Position numbers and translations under genes: made by a program. 64,000 bases of DNA, taken from the NCBI GenBank assembly GCA_958295845.1, contig OY282376.1, positions 3,485,022-3,549,021 on the forward strand, written 5' to 3'. The notes under the pieces are model-generated. The model was not told the DNA's origin. It made no database searches and was given only the letters and a program-made list of their open reading frames with translations. Below are positions 16,823 to 26,128 of the stretch, one piece after another. The DNA is from Caldilineaceae bacterium (GTDB taxonomy: Bacteria > Chloroflexota > Anaerolineae > Caldilineales > Caldilineaceae). Positions within the stretch are counted from its first letter, which is position 1. The number at the start of each line of letters is the position of its first letter.

Positions 16823-18502
16823 TCAGGCGCGACTCAGCTTTCGGTAGGTGATACGGTGGGGGCGAGTGGACGCCGCGCCGAGCCGGTTGAGTCTGTCCTC
16901 TTCGTACTCGCTGTAGTTGCCGGGAAACCACAGCACGTTGCTTTCCCCTTCGAAGGCAAGAATGTGCGTGGCGATACGGTCCAGGAACCAGCGGTCGTGG
17001 GAGATGACCATCGCGGTGCCGGCAAAGGTCTCAAGTGCATCTTCGAGAGCACGGAGCGTATTGACATCGAGGTCGTTACTCGGCTCGTCCAGCAGGATGA
17101 CATTGGCGCCACTTTTGAGCAGTTTTGCCAGATGGACACGGTTGCGCTCGCCGCCTGATAGTGAACCGACCTTTTTCTGCTGGTCCTGCCCGCTGAAGGT
17201 GAAACGGGCTACGTAGGCGCGGCTGTTCACCTGGCGGCTCCCCAGTAGCAGTTGCTCATTCCCTCCGCTGATTTCCTCCCAGACACTGTTTTCGGATTCG
17301 AGGCTATCACGGCTCTGGTCGACGTAGGCCAGTGAAACGGTCTCGCCACGCTGGACGCGGCCACTGTCGGGCGTTTCTGCGCCGGTCAGAATTCGAAATA
17401 GAGTCGTTTTGCCGGCGCCATTGGCGCCGATGATGCCGACGATGGCGCCTGGCGGAATGTCGAGAGAGAGATCCTCGAAGAGCAGGTTTTCGCCGAAACC
17501 CTTGGTGAGCGACTCGGTTCTAATCACAACGTCCCCCAGGCGAGGGCCTGGGGGAATGTAGATCTCCCTGTCCTCACGCGCCTTCTCGAACTCCTGGCTG
17601 AGGAGCTCGTTATAGGCGTTGACGCGCGATTTGCGTTTGGTCTGCTGGGCTCTGGGTGACATATTCAGCCACTCCAGCTCTCTCTGCAAGGTCTTCTGAC
17701 GGGCGCCTTCCTGCTTTTCCTCCTGAGCAAGGCGCTGTTGTTTCTGCTCCAGCCAGCCTGAGTAGTTGCCCCGCCATGGAATGCCATGGCCGCGATCCAG
17801 CTCAAGTATCCAACCTGCTACGTTGTCGAGAAAGTAGCGATCGTGGGTGACTGCGATGACCGTGCCGGCGTATTCCTGCAGGTGGCGCTCGAGCCAAGAA
17901 ACGGATTGGGCGTCGAGGTGGTTGGTCGGTTCGTCCAGGAGGAGGATGTCCGGCTTTTTCAGGAGCAGCCTGGTGAGCGCGACACGCCGTAGTTCACCGC
18001 CGGAAAGGATTGACACGGAGGTATCACCGGGAGGGCAGCGCAGCGCGTCCATTGCCAGTTCCAGGCGGCTGTCGAGGTCCCAGGCGTCCAGTGCATCCAG
18101 CCGGTCCTGGACGACGCCCTGCCTTTCGATGAGCTGGTCCATCTCTTCGGCGGTGAGGTCCTCGTTGAAACGGGCGTTGATGGCGTCGAACTCTGCAAGC
18201 GCGTCTACTGCTTCCTGCGCGCCCTCCTCCACGATCTGACGCACAGTCCTGGACGGGTCGAGAACCGGCTCCTGGGGCAGAAAGCCGCGAGTGTAGCCCT
18301 CGGCCAGGATCGTTTCGCCGTCGAACTGGCTCTCCTCACCGGCCATAATTCGCAGTAGCGTGGACTTACCTGCCCCGTTAAGGCCCAGAACGCCGATCTT
18401 TGCTCCCAGAAAGAAACCCAGGCTAATGTCGCGAAGTACGCGCTGGTTGGGGCCATAGCTTCTTCCGACTTCTACCATCGAATAGATTATTTTGTCGCTC
18501 AT
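16823..18502 (-). CDS. ettA: Energy-dependent translational throttle protein EttA-like ABC-F ATPase
   Basis: A soluble ABC-F protein of 559 residues with two ATPase domains: Walker A GLNGAGKST and GANGAGKTT, signatures LSGGELRRVAL and LSGGERNRVHLA, and Walker B LLLDEPTNHLD and ILLDEPSNDLD. Between them lies the P-site tRNA-interaction linker (EWLNMSPRAQQTKRKSR, matching EttA's WxRxxPxARxxKxKAR-type motif). EttA binds the ribosomal E site and regulates the first elongation step in response to ATP/ADP. The start ATG at 18502 has GGGAAAG upstream. It converges with the bactofilin-like gene and stands alone. Confidence 0.9.
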   Translation of the reverse strand: MSDKIIYSMVEVGRSYGPNQRVLRDISLGFFLGAKIGVLGLNGAGKSTLLRIMAGEESQFDGETILAEGYTRGFLPQEPVLDPSRTVRQIVEEGAQEAVDALAEFDAINARFNEDLTAEEMDQLIERQGVVQDRLDALDAWDLDSRLELAMDALRCPPGDTSVSILSGGELRRVALTRLLLKKPDILLLDEPTNHLDAQSVSWLERHLQEYAGTVIAVTHDRYFLDNVAGWILELDRGHGIPWRGNYSGWLEQKQQRLAQEEKQEGARQKTLQRELEWLNMSPRAQQTKRKSRVNAYNELLSQEFEKAREDREIYIPPGPRLGDVVIRTESLTKGFGENLLFEDLSLDIPPGAIVGIIGANGAGKTTLFRILTGAETPDSGRVQRGETVSLAYVDQSRDSLESENSVWEEISGGNEQLLLGSRQVNSRAYVARFTFSGQDQQKKVGSLSGGERNRVHLAKLLKSGANVILLDEPSNDLDVNTLRALEDALETFAGTAMVISHDRWFLDRIATHILAFEGESNVLWFPGNYSEYEEDRLNRLGAASTRPHRITYRKLSRA

Positions 18503-18946
18503 ATCGAAATTCTTTCCCAGTTTTTGGCAACTACCTAGCCCTACACAGCGCCTGTTTTGACCAGACCTTCAGCCAGGCCGCATTTCGGACTGTCTCGTCG
18601 TGTACTCGTTGGCCGCCGCCACCTTGGATAAGACACACCACTGGAACTACGGCGTATGGTGGATGAGGCATGTTTTTGGAGGGGGGCGTTGCGGGGGCGC
18701 AGCCCCTGCACAAGGGAGGGCCGAAGGCCCGACCGCCCAAAAAACAGAGAATGAGGAGAGAGTAAACGCCTGCGCTGCCCTCATTCAGTTCGCAAATCAG
18801 TTGTAGCCGCGTCGTTGCGTTTTTCCGTTTGTTCAGCAACCGTTAGGCGTATACTATTGGACCCTATATGCTGGCTACGGTCTGAATCGCCGAATTTGGA
18901 TAGTATTCATTCAATATATAGCCCCAGACTGGAAGGCGCAACTACT
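18503..18946. other. Divergent intergenic region with a structured GC-rich element
   Basis: A 444-base gap between ettA (minus) and the phosphoesterase gene (plus). It contains a double-hairpin element (see 18672-18741) and a possible plus-strand -10 box TATACT at 18850-18855. GGAAGG at about 18931-18936 is the ribosome-binding site of the next gene. No convincing ORF is seen. Confidence 0.5.
18672..18741. repeat. Two-hairpin palindromic element flanked by T and A tracts
   Basis: T5GG at the left (about 18673-18679) and CC-A6 at the right (18737-18744) can pair. Inside lie a nine-pair stem (TGCGGGGGC / GCCCCTGCA, one G-U pair, loop GCA, 18690-18710) and a second perfect hairpin (GGGCC-GAA-GGCCC, 18717-18729). 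The shape resembles mobile palindromic repeats or a small structured RNA. Only one copy is seen in the window, so repeat status is unproven. Confidence 0.5.
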
Positions 18947-19735
18947 ATGACCGACTTAACTTTCGTACATCTGACAGACCTGCACATACTGGCGGGTGAC
19001 GAGGAGCTGCTCTATGGACGGCGGCCAGCCGACAAGGTGCGGGGCGTCATGGCGCAAATCCGAAACATGGACGTCAGCCCAGACTTCTTCATTCTGAGCG
19101 GGGATTTGGTTAACGATGGCAAGGAGGCCGAGTACAGAAGGCTGAACCAGGTTCTGGATGAGTTGCGGGCGTTCGGCGCGCCGCTAATCCTTGGCCTCGG
19201 GAATCACGATGGCCGGGTTCATTTTCGCCGCGTTGTATTGGGTGAGGCGTCCACGGACGAATCGTGTCGCTATTACCACAGCACGATGTTCGGCGGACTG
19301 CGGGTCATCATGTTGGACAGCAAGTTGCCGGAGGGAGTGAGTGGCGAAATTGACGAGCCTCAACTGGCGTGGCTTGCAGAAGAGTTGCAGAAACCAGCTC
19401 CTCTTGGCAATCTGATTGCCCTTCACCACCCACCGGTCTATTGCACAGTTGAGCCGTTGAATGAAATGTGCCTGAACAACCCAGAAGGTCTGGCGAAGGT
19501 AATATCCGGCCACCATGTGCACGCTATTCTGAGCGGGCACATTCACTACTCTCATTTCACTTCATTTCAGGATACTCTCTCGATCACGACGCCTGCTACC
19601 GCTTACATACTTGATCCGGGTTCACAGAGAGATACTCGCCAGACCGACGGGTGGGGATTCACGCTCGGCTCGCTGCGCGGCGGGCAGCTTTATGCGGCTC
19701 CGATTTCTGAGAATGGCCAGATAGTAGTGGGCTGA
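18947..19735 (+). CDS. Calcineurin-like metallophosphoesterase (class III cyclic-nucleotide phosphodiesterase-like)
   Basis: A 262-residue metallophosphoesterase with the full ligand set: HLTDLHI, LSGDLVNDG, LGNHDGR, LHHPP, and SGHIHYSH (GHxH). This arrangement fits the CpdA/class III 3',5'-cyclic-nucleotide phosphodiesterase-like group, but substrate is not certain. The start is the ATG at 18947 with GGAAGG upstream; the longer frame from 18815 has no similarity in its first 44 residues and overlaps likely promoter sequence. It is transcribed away from ettA. Confidence 0.82.
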   Translation: MTDLTFVHLTDLHILAGDEELLYGRRPADKVRGVMAQIRNMDVSPDFFILSGDLVNDGKEAEYRRLNQVLDELRAFGAPLILGLGNHDGRVHFRRVVLGEASTDESCRYYHSTMFGGLRVIMLDSKLPEGVSGEIDEPQLAWLAEELQKPAPLGNLIALHHPPVYCTVEPLNEMCLNNPEGLAKVISGHHVHAILSGHIHYSHFTSFQDTLSITTPATAYILDPGSQRDTRQTDGWGFTLGSLRGGQLYAAPISENGQIVVG

Positions 19736-19864
19736 CTTCCATGAAATCGCGTTAGATTGCTGAGGAGGGTGTTGGAAGTGAAGACTGGACACGGTCTGGT
19801 CGATATCAGAGGTAGACGAGAGTTCACCCCTATTCTTGGATGCACCCTGCCACATGGCCGCCTT

Positions 19865-19893
19865 TTGCGCTCCGTCGTTGGCGATTGTATACT
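19865..19893 (+). promoter_or_regulatory. Putative promoter of the phosphatidyltransferase gene
   Basis: TTGCGC (19865-19870), 17-bp spacer, TATACT (19888-19893), about 60 bases before the ATG at 19953. Confidence 0.5.
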
Positions 19894-19952
19894 GCCCCCG
19901 ACCTTTTCGGACCTTTTCCATCAATCTTTGAGAGCCTGAAAGAAAACGATCG

Positions 19953-20543
19953 ATGTTGGCGAAGTACGTTCGACCAATGCTTTCGTCCGGGGTAGGCGCT
20001 ATCGTCCGCTGGCTGCATGGCATGGGCGTGACCCCGAACATGGTCTCTTTTGCCGGCTTTGCGCTGACAATTTGCGCGGCGGGGATATTAGCTTCGGGGA
20101 GCCTGCGCATTGGCGGCGGCGTGTTGTGGGCGGCGGCGATGTTGGACATGGTCGACGGCGCCTTGGCGCGCGTAAGCCAGTTGGAAAGCAAGTTTGGCGC
20201 CTTTCTGGACAGCACACTGGACCGGTATTCCGAGAGCATCACTTTTCTAGGGCTGGCGTTCTACTACGCCAACGAGGGCGACGCTCAGACGCACCTCCTT
20301 CTGATCTTCCTGACCCTGGTGGGCTCCTGGGCAGTCAGCTATACACGGGCAAGGGCTGAAGGGCTGGATATTGAGTGTAATGTAGGAATTCTGCAGAGGC
20401 CTGAACGTCTTGTTCTGCTCATCGCCAGTCTGATACTGGGCCTTGTGCTGCCGGCATTGTGGGTGCTGGCCGTATTGACGAACATTACGGCGGTCCAGCG
20501 CATTTACGAAGTGTATGTGCGTACTTCGCAATCCGGAAGTTAG
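19953..20543 (+). CDS. CDP-alcohol phosphatidyltransferase (phosphatidylinositol-phosphate/PgsA-like)
   Basis: A 196-residue membrane enzyme that transfers a phosphatidyl group from CDP-diacylglycerol to an alcohol. The CDP-alcohol phosphatidyltransferase signature DG-x2-AR-x8-G-x3-D-x3-D is intact (DGALAR, then GAFLDSTLD) at about residues 68-90. Five to six hydrophobic segments are visible. The acceptor (glycerol phosphate, inositol phosphate or another) cannot be told from the motif; the overall length and N-terminal GMGVTPNMVSFAGF resemble the inositol-phosphate/archaetidyl group. The gene is flanked by its own promoter. Confidence 0.85.
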   Translation: MLAKYVRPMLSSGVGAIVRWLHGMGVTPNMVSFAGFALTICAAGILASGSLRIGGGVLWAAAMLDMVDGALARVSQLESKFGAFLDSTLDRYSESITFLGLAFYYANEGDAQTHLLLIFLTLVGSWAVSYTRARAEGLDIECNVGILQRPERLVLLIASLILGLVLPALWVLAVLTNITAVQRIYEVYVRTSQSGS

Positions 20544-20593
20544 CAGCGTGACGGCAATTCGTTTGCGTTAGATTTGAGAGCCCGACCTTTGGG

Positions 20594-20630
20594 TACTGTG
20601 TATTGCTTATTGCGTATTTCGTATTGCGTA
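20594..20630 (+). repeat. Imperfect heptamer tandem repeat, consensus TATTGCG
   Basis: About five consecutive seven-base units (TACTGTG, TATTGCT, TATTGCG, TATTTCG, TATTGCG, then TA). Units differ at one to three positions. It is a microsatellite-like tract in non-coding DNA. Confidence 0.7.
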
Positions 20631-20863
20631 AAGGCAGACATGATCCTCGCGATGCCGTTGCATGATCTGCGGGAAAGGTCCTGGTGTCAAACGGGATCTA
20701 CATAAGGTTGGGTAGATTCCCTTCCACGAACTCAATTCCTGACGCTGTCGCTGCCCTTTCCTTGAAGCCCCAGCAGGCGTCCCCATTAGCAGAAATTCTC
20801 AAATCGGTATAGACTTTGGGGGAATGGTGTCGCCGCGCGCGGTGCTCCGGGGCGGCAAGGAAT

Positions 20864-20893
20864 TTGGCTGGCACACCCGTTCTAGCTTATAAT
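20864..20893 (+). promoter_or_regulatory. Promoter of ffh
   Basis: TTGGCT (20864-20869), an 18-bp spacer and a perfect TATAAT (20888-20893), about 57 bases before the GTG start of ffh. Confidence 0.6.
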
Positions 20894-20949
20894 ACTTCTT
20901 CTGTGTCTGCTTAGAGTACCGGTACAGGGAAGCAAACGGGAAAGAGTCC

Positions 20950-22341
20950 GTGTTCGAGAGTTTGTCTGACAAATTGCAAGACGTTTTTGACAACCTGGCC
21001 ACTCGGGGCAGGCTCTCTGAACGCGATGTCAATGCGGCTCTGCGTGAAGTGAGATTGGCGCTACTTGAGGCCGACGTCAACTATAAGGTGGTCAGAGAGT
21101 TCGTCGGCCGGATCAAGGAGCGGGCGATAGGTATCGAGGTGATGGAAAGCCTCACGCCGGCGCAGCAGGTCGTCAAGATTGTCAATGAAGAGTTGGTGAA
21201 GCTTTTGGGGGAACCGGCGCCGCTCGACCTGTCCGGCCCGCCGCCCAACGTGCTCATGCTGGTGGGATTGCAGGGCGCGGGCAAGACGACGATGGCCGCC
21301 AAGCTGGCCTTGCGTCTGCGCAAGCAAGGGCAACGCCCTTTATTGGTTGCAGCAGACATTTACCGCCCGGCGGCGATCCTGCAGTTGGAGACACTTGGCC
21401 GCCAGATCGATATCCCTGTCCACAACGAGGGAACGGAGGTCGCGCCCAGCAGTATCGTCAAGAACGCGTTGCGCCTTGCAAGAGAGAAGGCCTACACGGC
21501 CCTGATCCTGGACACGGCCGGCCGATTGCAGATCGACGAAGCGATGATGCAGGAGTTGGAGCAGATCCGCCTGGTGGCGAGACCGGCGGATGTACTGCTG
21601 GTCGTCGATGCGATGACGGGGCAGGAGGCGGTGACGGTCGCTCAGGGTTTCCATGAACGCGTGCCGGTGACCGGGCTGGTGATGACAAAGATAGACGGGG
21701 ACGCCAGAGGTGGGGCTGCGCTAAGCATTCGCGAGGTAACGGGCGTCCCGATCAAGTTTCTGGGCACGAGTGAAAAGATGGACGGGCTGGAGCCGTTTCA
21801 TTCGGACCGGCTGGCGGGACGAATCCTCGGCATGGGCGACGTCCTCACACTGATTGAGAAGGCCTCGGACGGCATCAGTGAAGAGGACGCCCTGGCGATG
21901 GAGGAAAGGCTGGCCGGCGGCCAGTTCGACTTTGAGGACTTCCGCGATCAGCTTGAGAAGCTGCAGCGGCTTGGCTCCATCCAGGACATTTTGAAGATGG
22001 TTCCGGGCATGGGGCAGATGGCAAAACAGATTGATGCCCAGGATCTCAATTCCGACCTAAAACAGATTGAAGCAATCATCAATAGCATGACGACGCAGGA
22101 GCGACGCCTGCCTAATGTGCTCAATGCAAGCCGCCGGCGGCGCATTGCGAGAGGCAGCGGCACATCAGTTGAGGACGTCAACCAGCTCATCAAGCGCTTT
22201 CGAGATATGCAGAAGATGATGAAGCAGACGGGCATGTTAGGGGATCAGGGAAGCAAGAAGAAGAAGCGGCGCAGGCGCCGTCAACGCGAGCCGAATTCCG
22301 ATGGAATTCTGGCGTCGTTGCGTCAGGGCCGTCTTTCGTAG
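20950..22341 (+). CDS. ffh: Signal recognition particle protein Ffh
   Basis: The SRP54 GTPase that binds signal peptides of nascent membrane proteins and hands ribosomes to FtsY. The 463-residue protein shows the N domain, the G domain ([39 protein letters not shown]) and the methionine-rich M domain (about 330-430, with [25 protein letters not shown] and MQKMMKQ). A very basic C-terminal tail ([12 protein letters not shown]) follows. The start is a GTG at 20950 behind GGGAAAGAG. The ribosomal gene rpsP comes next, a common arrangement. Confidence 0.96.
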   Translation: MFESLSDKLQDVFDNLATRGRLSERDVNAALREVRLALLEADVNYKVVREFVGRIKERAIGIEVMESLTPAQQVVKIVNEELVKLLGEPAPLDLSGPPPNVLMLVGLQGAGKTTMAAKLALRLRKQGQRPLLVAADIYRPAAILQLETLGRQIDIPVHNEGTEVAPSSIVKNALRLAREKAYTALILDTAGRLQIDEAMMQELEQIRLVARPADVLLVVDAMTGQEAVTVAQGFHERVPVTGLVMTKIDGDARGGAALSIREVTGVPIKFLGTSEKMDGLEPFHSDRLAGRILGMGDVLTLIEKASDGISEEDALAMEERLAGGQFDFEDFRDQLEKLQRLGSIQDILKMVPGMGQMAKQIDAQDLNSDLKQIEAIINSMTTQERRLPNVLNASRRRRIARGSGTSVEDVNQLIKRFRDMQKMMKQTGMLGDQGSKKKKRRRRRQREPNSDGILASLRQGRLS

Positions 22342-22444
22342 AAGCACCATGTATGGAAGCTTCGGCGCCTTTGAGCGCGGGGCTCGTAACCGACGAGAAA
22401 TCAAGCTAAGAGATTGGCAGACATTAACCAAGGAGTGGAAATCA

Positions 22445-22765
22445 GTGGTCCGCATTCGTCTGCGCCGCATGGGCGCAAAAAAGAAGCCGTTTTATCGCAT
22501 CGTGGTGGCCGACCAGCGCAGCCCGCGCGACGGCCGTTTCATTGAAAACATCGGCACGTACGATCCGATGACAGATCCGCCAACGATTGAAATCAAGACC
22601 GAACGCGCCGGTCACTGGGTAAGTGTCGGGGCTCAGCCCAGTGAAGCCGTGGCCCGGTTGTTGACGAAAACCGGAATCACAGATGAAGAGGGAAAGCTGA
22701 GAGAGATTGAAGCCGGCGCTACTGAGGCGGAGGCCGAAGTGGAGGCCGAGCCTGAAGCTGCCTGA
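22445..22765 (+). CDS. rpsP: 30S ribosomal protein S16
   Basis: A small-subunit ribosomal protein. The 106-residue product begins [21 protein letters not shown], the canonical S16 N-terminus, followed by [17 protein letters not shown] take the GTG at 22445 as start because AAGGAG lies nine bases upstream; an in-frame ATG at 22301 is inside ffh. The last 20 residues are an acidic tail ([13 protein letters not shown]) longer than in model species. It lies between ffh and khpA. Confidence 0.95.
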   Translation: MVRIRLRRMGAKKKPFYRIVVADQRSPRDGRFIENIGTYDPMTDPPTIEIKTERAGHWVSVGAQPSEAVARLLTKTGITDEEGKLREIEAGATEAEAEVEAEPEAA

Positions 22766-22780
22766 TAAAGCGAGAACCTT

Positions 22781-23008
22781 ATGAAAGAACTGGTCGAATT
22801 CATGGCAAGAGCTCTCGTGGAGTCACCGGATGACGTGCACGTTTCCGAACGCGTTTACCGGGAAAGGGTAGTTTTGCGCCTGCAGGTAGCGCCGGAGGAT
22901 GCCGGCAGGGTGATCGGCAAGAACGGCAGAGTGGCCAACGCAATGCGGTCAGTCCTGAAAGTGGCATCAGTTCGCCAGTCACGCGACGTGATACTGAAGA
23001 TTATGTAG
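22781..23008 (+). CDS. khpA: KH-domain RNA-binding protein KhpA
   Basis: A 75-residue single KH domain (formerly YlqC/UPF0109) with the RNA-binding GxxG loop in RVIGKNGRVANAMR. In Firmicutes KhpA forms a complex with KhpB that binds many RNAs; no khpB is in this window. Position between rpsP and rimM is the standard one for the family. The start ATG is 15 bases after the rpsP stop. Confidence 0.93.
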   Translation: MKELVEFMARALVESPDDVHVSERVYRERVVLRLQVAPEDAGRVIGKNGRVANAMRSVLKVASVRQSRDVILKIM

Positions 23009-23246
23009 CCGCTCCAACGGGTCATAGTCTCCTCTACAGGCAGGCTCTTTGCAGCTGCCCGTTTCCGCGACCGCAAAATGGTCCGTCTGGTCCCTCGTGC
23101 CCACGGGATGGCGGACCTAGGGTCGTTTCTTGAAGTGGCGGGCGGTCCCTAGGCAATGCAGCCTGCACAGAAGATCCGGAGAGACGTGTTTCGCAGTATG
23201 GCTATTCTTCTTTGAGAAGTCGTCTGCGGGCACAGAGACAATCAAG

Positions 23247-23861
23247 ATGGAAACTCGATCGAAGCGGAATCGTCGGCCTAAGAAGGGCGGCCGTTCACGT
23301 AGGAACCGCTTTCACCAGAGATCAACCTCGGTACCTGACGGGCACCTGGCCGTCGGTCGGATCCTTGGCGCGCATGGGATGCGGGGTGAGGTGAGGGTTG
23401 AGTCCCATACCGACTTTGACTCCCGCTTCGCCGCGGGTCAACAGCTCCTTATCGGGGAAGAGCTCTTGCTGGCGGAGATCGCGTCCTCGCGGCCACACCA
23501 AGGCATTTTTCTCGTCCATTTTGATGAGGTAACCAGCAGATTCGACGCTGAGGAACTTCTCAATGAATGGCTGTACATTCCGGAAGGGGCGGCGATGGAG
23601 TTGGATGCGGATTCCTTCTGGGTCCATGACATTGTGGGCTTGAAAGTGCAGACAGAATCCGAGAGCCAGTTGGGTGAGGTGGCGGATGTTCTGTTCACCG
23701 GGGCCAACGAGGTGTACATTGTCCGACCGGAACCGGGAGTCAACCGCGATCGCGACCTACTCATCCCCGCACTTGCGGAGGTTGTGCGTGCGGTGGACAC
23801 TGAGGCCGGGACATTGACTGTTCGCTTACAGCCTGGGATGCTCGAAGATGGTGGAGAGTAA
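23247..23861 (+). CDS. rimM: Ribosome maturation factor RimM
   Basis: RimM helps assemble the 30S head around S19. The 204-residue protein has the N-terminal RimM barrel (HLAVGRILGAHGMRGEVRVE) and the PRC-barrel half (FWVHDIVGLKVQTESESQLGEVADVLFTGANEVYIV, then RDLLIPALAEVV). An unusual, very basic leader of about 30 residues (KRNRRPKKGGRSRRNR) precedes the domain. I chose ATG 23247; the frame is open to 23130 without similarity. It follows khpA after 238 bases. The usual partners trmD and rplS do not follow; dprA does. Confidence 0.9.
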   Translation: METRSKRNRRPKKGGRSRRNRFHQRSTSVPDGHLAVGRILGAHGMRGEVRVESHTDFDSRFAAGQQLLIGEELLLAEIASSRPHQGIFLVHFDEVTSRFDAEELLNEWLYIPEGAAMELDADSFWVHDIVGLKVQTESESQLGEVADVLFTGANEVYIVRPEPGVNRDRDLLIPALAEVVRAVDTEAGTLTVRLQPGMLEDGGE

Positions 23862-23904
23862 CCTCGGATTTACTGCCGCTGGCATTTGAAAACTTCCCCC
23901 AACT

Positions 23905-24987
23905 ATGGACGATCGTGCTTTTTGGATAGCCTTTAACCGTGTGCCAGGCATTGGGCCGACACGGCTAACAGCCCTTTTGGAACAGTGCGGAGACATCGCA
24001 ACGGCCTGGAAAGCGCCACTTCGGACACTACAGGCGGCAGGGCTCGACCGGCGCAGCATCGAAAACCTGCTGACAGCCCGGAAGCAACTGGACCCCGCGG
24101 TCGAGTTGGCCCAAGTGAATCGCCGCGGATACGGTGTCTTTTGCTGGGATGATCGTGGATATCCGACCAGTCTTCGCAAGATTCCGCAGCCCCCGCCTGT
24201 CTTGTACGTGCGCGGCCGGCTTGAGGAGCAGGACGAGCTTGCGGTGGCGATCGTCGGCACGCGGCAAGTTTCCGCGTACGGGCGGGAGGTGGCACGGGAA
24301 CTGGGCAGTGAACTGGCGAGGCACGGCGTAACCGTAGTCAGCGGACTGGCGTTGGGTGTCGACGCGGTTGCCCATCAGGCGGCAGTAGAGGCCGGCGGCC
24401 GCACGATTGCGGTATTGGGGAGCAGTGTCGACCAGATATACCCGGCGCGAAACCGTAGACTCGCGTTGCAGATCATCGAACAGGGGGCGTTGGTCAGCGA
24501 GTACCCGCTGGGCACAAAGCCTGAAGCCAGTAACTTTCCGCCCCGCAACCGAATCATCAGCGGTTTGAGTCTGGCGGTCGTGGTTGTCGAAGCAGGAAGG
24601 CGGAGCGGCGCCCTGATTACGGCCAGTTTTGCCGCTGAGCAAGCTCGGGATGTCTTCGCGGTCCCCGGATCGATACTCAGCCCGGGCAGCGAGGGTTGCA
24701 ACCGGCTGATTCAGGACGGCGCTTTCCCTGTAACTTCGATCGGTGATCTTCTGGAGAGTCTGCAGCTGGCGAACGTTGCCGCGCACCAGGAGGCTCGCGT
24801 CGCGGTACCGGCATCCCCTGAAGAAGAGTTAGTCTTACAACACATTTCGACTGAGCCGCAGCACATGAACGAAATTATGCGTGCAGCCCCGCTTGGACAT
24901 TCTGAAGTCAGTAGTTTGCTGGCTATGATGGAGCTCAAGGGCCTGGTTCGTCAGGTTGGGCTGATGCAGTATGTGCGCGCCAAATGA
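23905..24987 (+). CDS. dprA: DNA-processing protein DprA
   Basis: DprA binds incoming single-stranded DNA and loads RecA during natural transformation; most bacteria carry it even without known competence. The 360-residue protein contains an N-terminal HhH/SAM-like part (FNRVPGIGPTRLTALLEQ), the Rossmann core (AIVGTRQVSAYG, SGLALGVDAVAH, FPPRNRIISGLS, EAGRRSGALITASFA) and a C-terminal winged-helix segment (about 295-358). No comEC or comF is in the window. Confidence 0.93.
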   Translation: MDDRAFWIAFNRVPGIGPTRLTALLEQCGDIATAWKAPLRTLQAAGLDRRSIENLLTARKQLDPAVELAQVNRRGYGVFCWDDRGYPTSLRKIPQPPPVLYVRGRLEEQDELAVAIVGTRQVSAYGREVARELGSELARHGVTVVSGLALGVDAVAHQAAVEAGGRTIAVLGSSVDQIYPARNRRLALQIIEQGALVSEYPLGTKPEASNFPPRNRIISGLSLAVVVVEAGRRSGALITASFAAEQARDVFAVPGSILSPGSEGCNRLIQDGAFPVTSIGDLLESLQLANVAAHQEARVAVPASPEEELVLQHISTEPQHMNEIMRAAPLGHSEVSSLLAMMELKGLVRQVGLMQYVRAK

Positions 24988-25014
24988 TACTCTGCCAAGC
25001 GATACTATATTGAC

Positions 25015-26091
25015 ATGTATGCAGTAATCCTGGCCGGTGGCGTTGGCACTCGTCTGTGGCCCCGCAGCCGGCAGAGCACACCCAAACAGTTTGCCGACAT
25101 CACCGGCAGCGGTCGAACCATGATCCAGGCGACGGTCGCCAGGCTCGAGGGGTTGGTCAGCGCCGAGGACACTTTTGTGATTACGGGCAGGCGTTATTCA
25201 GGCCTGTGTTCGATGCAGTTGGGCGACCTGCCAGAAGCGAATGTCCTGGTGGAGCCGACGGGACGCAATACAGCGCCGGCAATTGCGCTCGCCTGCGCGC
25301 ATTTGCGGCGTCGCGATCCGGAGGAAGTGGTGGCAGTGCTTCCCGCCGACCATCTGATCCAGGACAGCGCCGGCTTTCAGAGAGCGTTACGGCAGGCGGA
25401 GCGATGCGCCCGCGAGGGCTTTCTCGCTGTGTTAGGGATTGAGCCGACCAAAGCCCACACCGGCTACGGCTACATTCAGCGGGAAGACGGGCATTTGCCA
25501 CTGGCCGGGGATCTGCCAACATTCGCTGTAAGCCGCTTCCTGGAAAAGCCCGACCAGGCAACGGCAGAGCAGTTCCTGGCGGACGGAAGATACTATTGGA
25601 ACGGCGGCATTTTTGTGAGTCGAGTGGCGAGGCTGCTGGCCGAGTATGAGAGGCAGATGCCCGAACTGTATAATGGAATGAACCGCATCGCGGCTGCGCT
25701 GGGCACGAATGAACAGGAAAGCGTGTTGGCTGAGGTCTGGCCGGCCATGCCCGACATATCGATTGACTATGGGCTCATGGAAGGCGCGAAGAAGGTGGCG
25801 GTGGTGCCGATGCAGGTTGGATGGAATGACCTGGGGAGTTGGGATGCGCTTGAAACGGTGGTTGCCCAGGATGAGGCAGGGAATTACCCTGTAGATGGGG
25901 AGATCCTGCAGATGAACAGCAAGGGCAACATTGTCGCGGCCGACAAGCGGCTGGTGGCACTGATCGATGTCCACGACTTAGTCGTGATCGACGCTGGGGA
26001 CGCTTTGTTAATCGGAAAGAAGGAAAGCATTCAGCAGGTGAAGCAGGTCGTCGCCGCGTTGCAGGCCGCTGACCGCAGCGAACTCCTTTAG
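25015..26091 (+). CDS. manC: Mannose-1-phosphate guanylyltransferase
   Basis: It forms GDP-mannose from GTP and mannose-1-phosphate for glycan synthesis. The 358-residue protein has the nucleotidyltransferase signature GGVGTRLWPRSRQSTPKQF at residues 8-26, VEPTGRNTAPAIALA, the FLEKPD motif and a C-terminal beta-helix part. It lacks the phosphomannose isomerase domain found in bifunctional ManC/AlgA proteins. The gene begins 27 bases after dprA. Its product may feed the polysaccharide genes at 33.7-37 kb. Confidence 0.92.
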   Translation: MYAVILAGGVGTRLWPRSRQSTPKQFADITGSGRTMIQATVARLEGLVSAEDTFVITGRRYSGLCSMQLGDLPEANVLVEPTGRNTAPAIALACAHLRRRDPEEVVAVLPADHLIQDSAGFQRALRQAERCAREGFLAVLGIEPTKAHTGYGYIQREDGHLPLAGDLPTFAVSRFLEKPDQATAEQFLADGRYYWNGGIFVSRVARLLAEYERQMPELYNGMNRIAAALGTNEQESVLAEVWPAMPDISIDYGLMEGAKKVAVVPMQVGWNDLGSWDALETVVAQDEAGNYPVDGEILQMNSKGNIVAADKRLVALIDVHDLVVIDAGDALLIGKKESIQQVKQVVAALQAADRSELL

Positions 26092-26128
26092 CGGAGCGTA
26101 GGTCACGGCGAAAGTTACAGGCAGAAAA

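Larger units (their letters stand above)
20544..20949. other. Intergenic region upstream of ffh
   Basis: About 406 bases without a credible gene. It carries a short heptamer tandem repeat (20594-20630) and, at its right end, the ffh promoter. I searched by eye for the conserved tetraloop and GGAAGGAAGCA-type symmetric-loop region of SRP RNA and did not find it. Confidence 0.5.

Noticed and set aside
20544..20949. SRP RNA gene next to ffh
   Set aside because: No conserved SRP RNA loop sequence was found in this gap.
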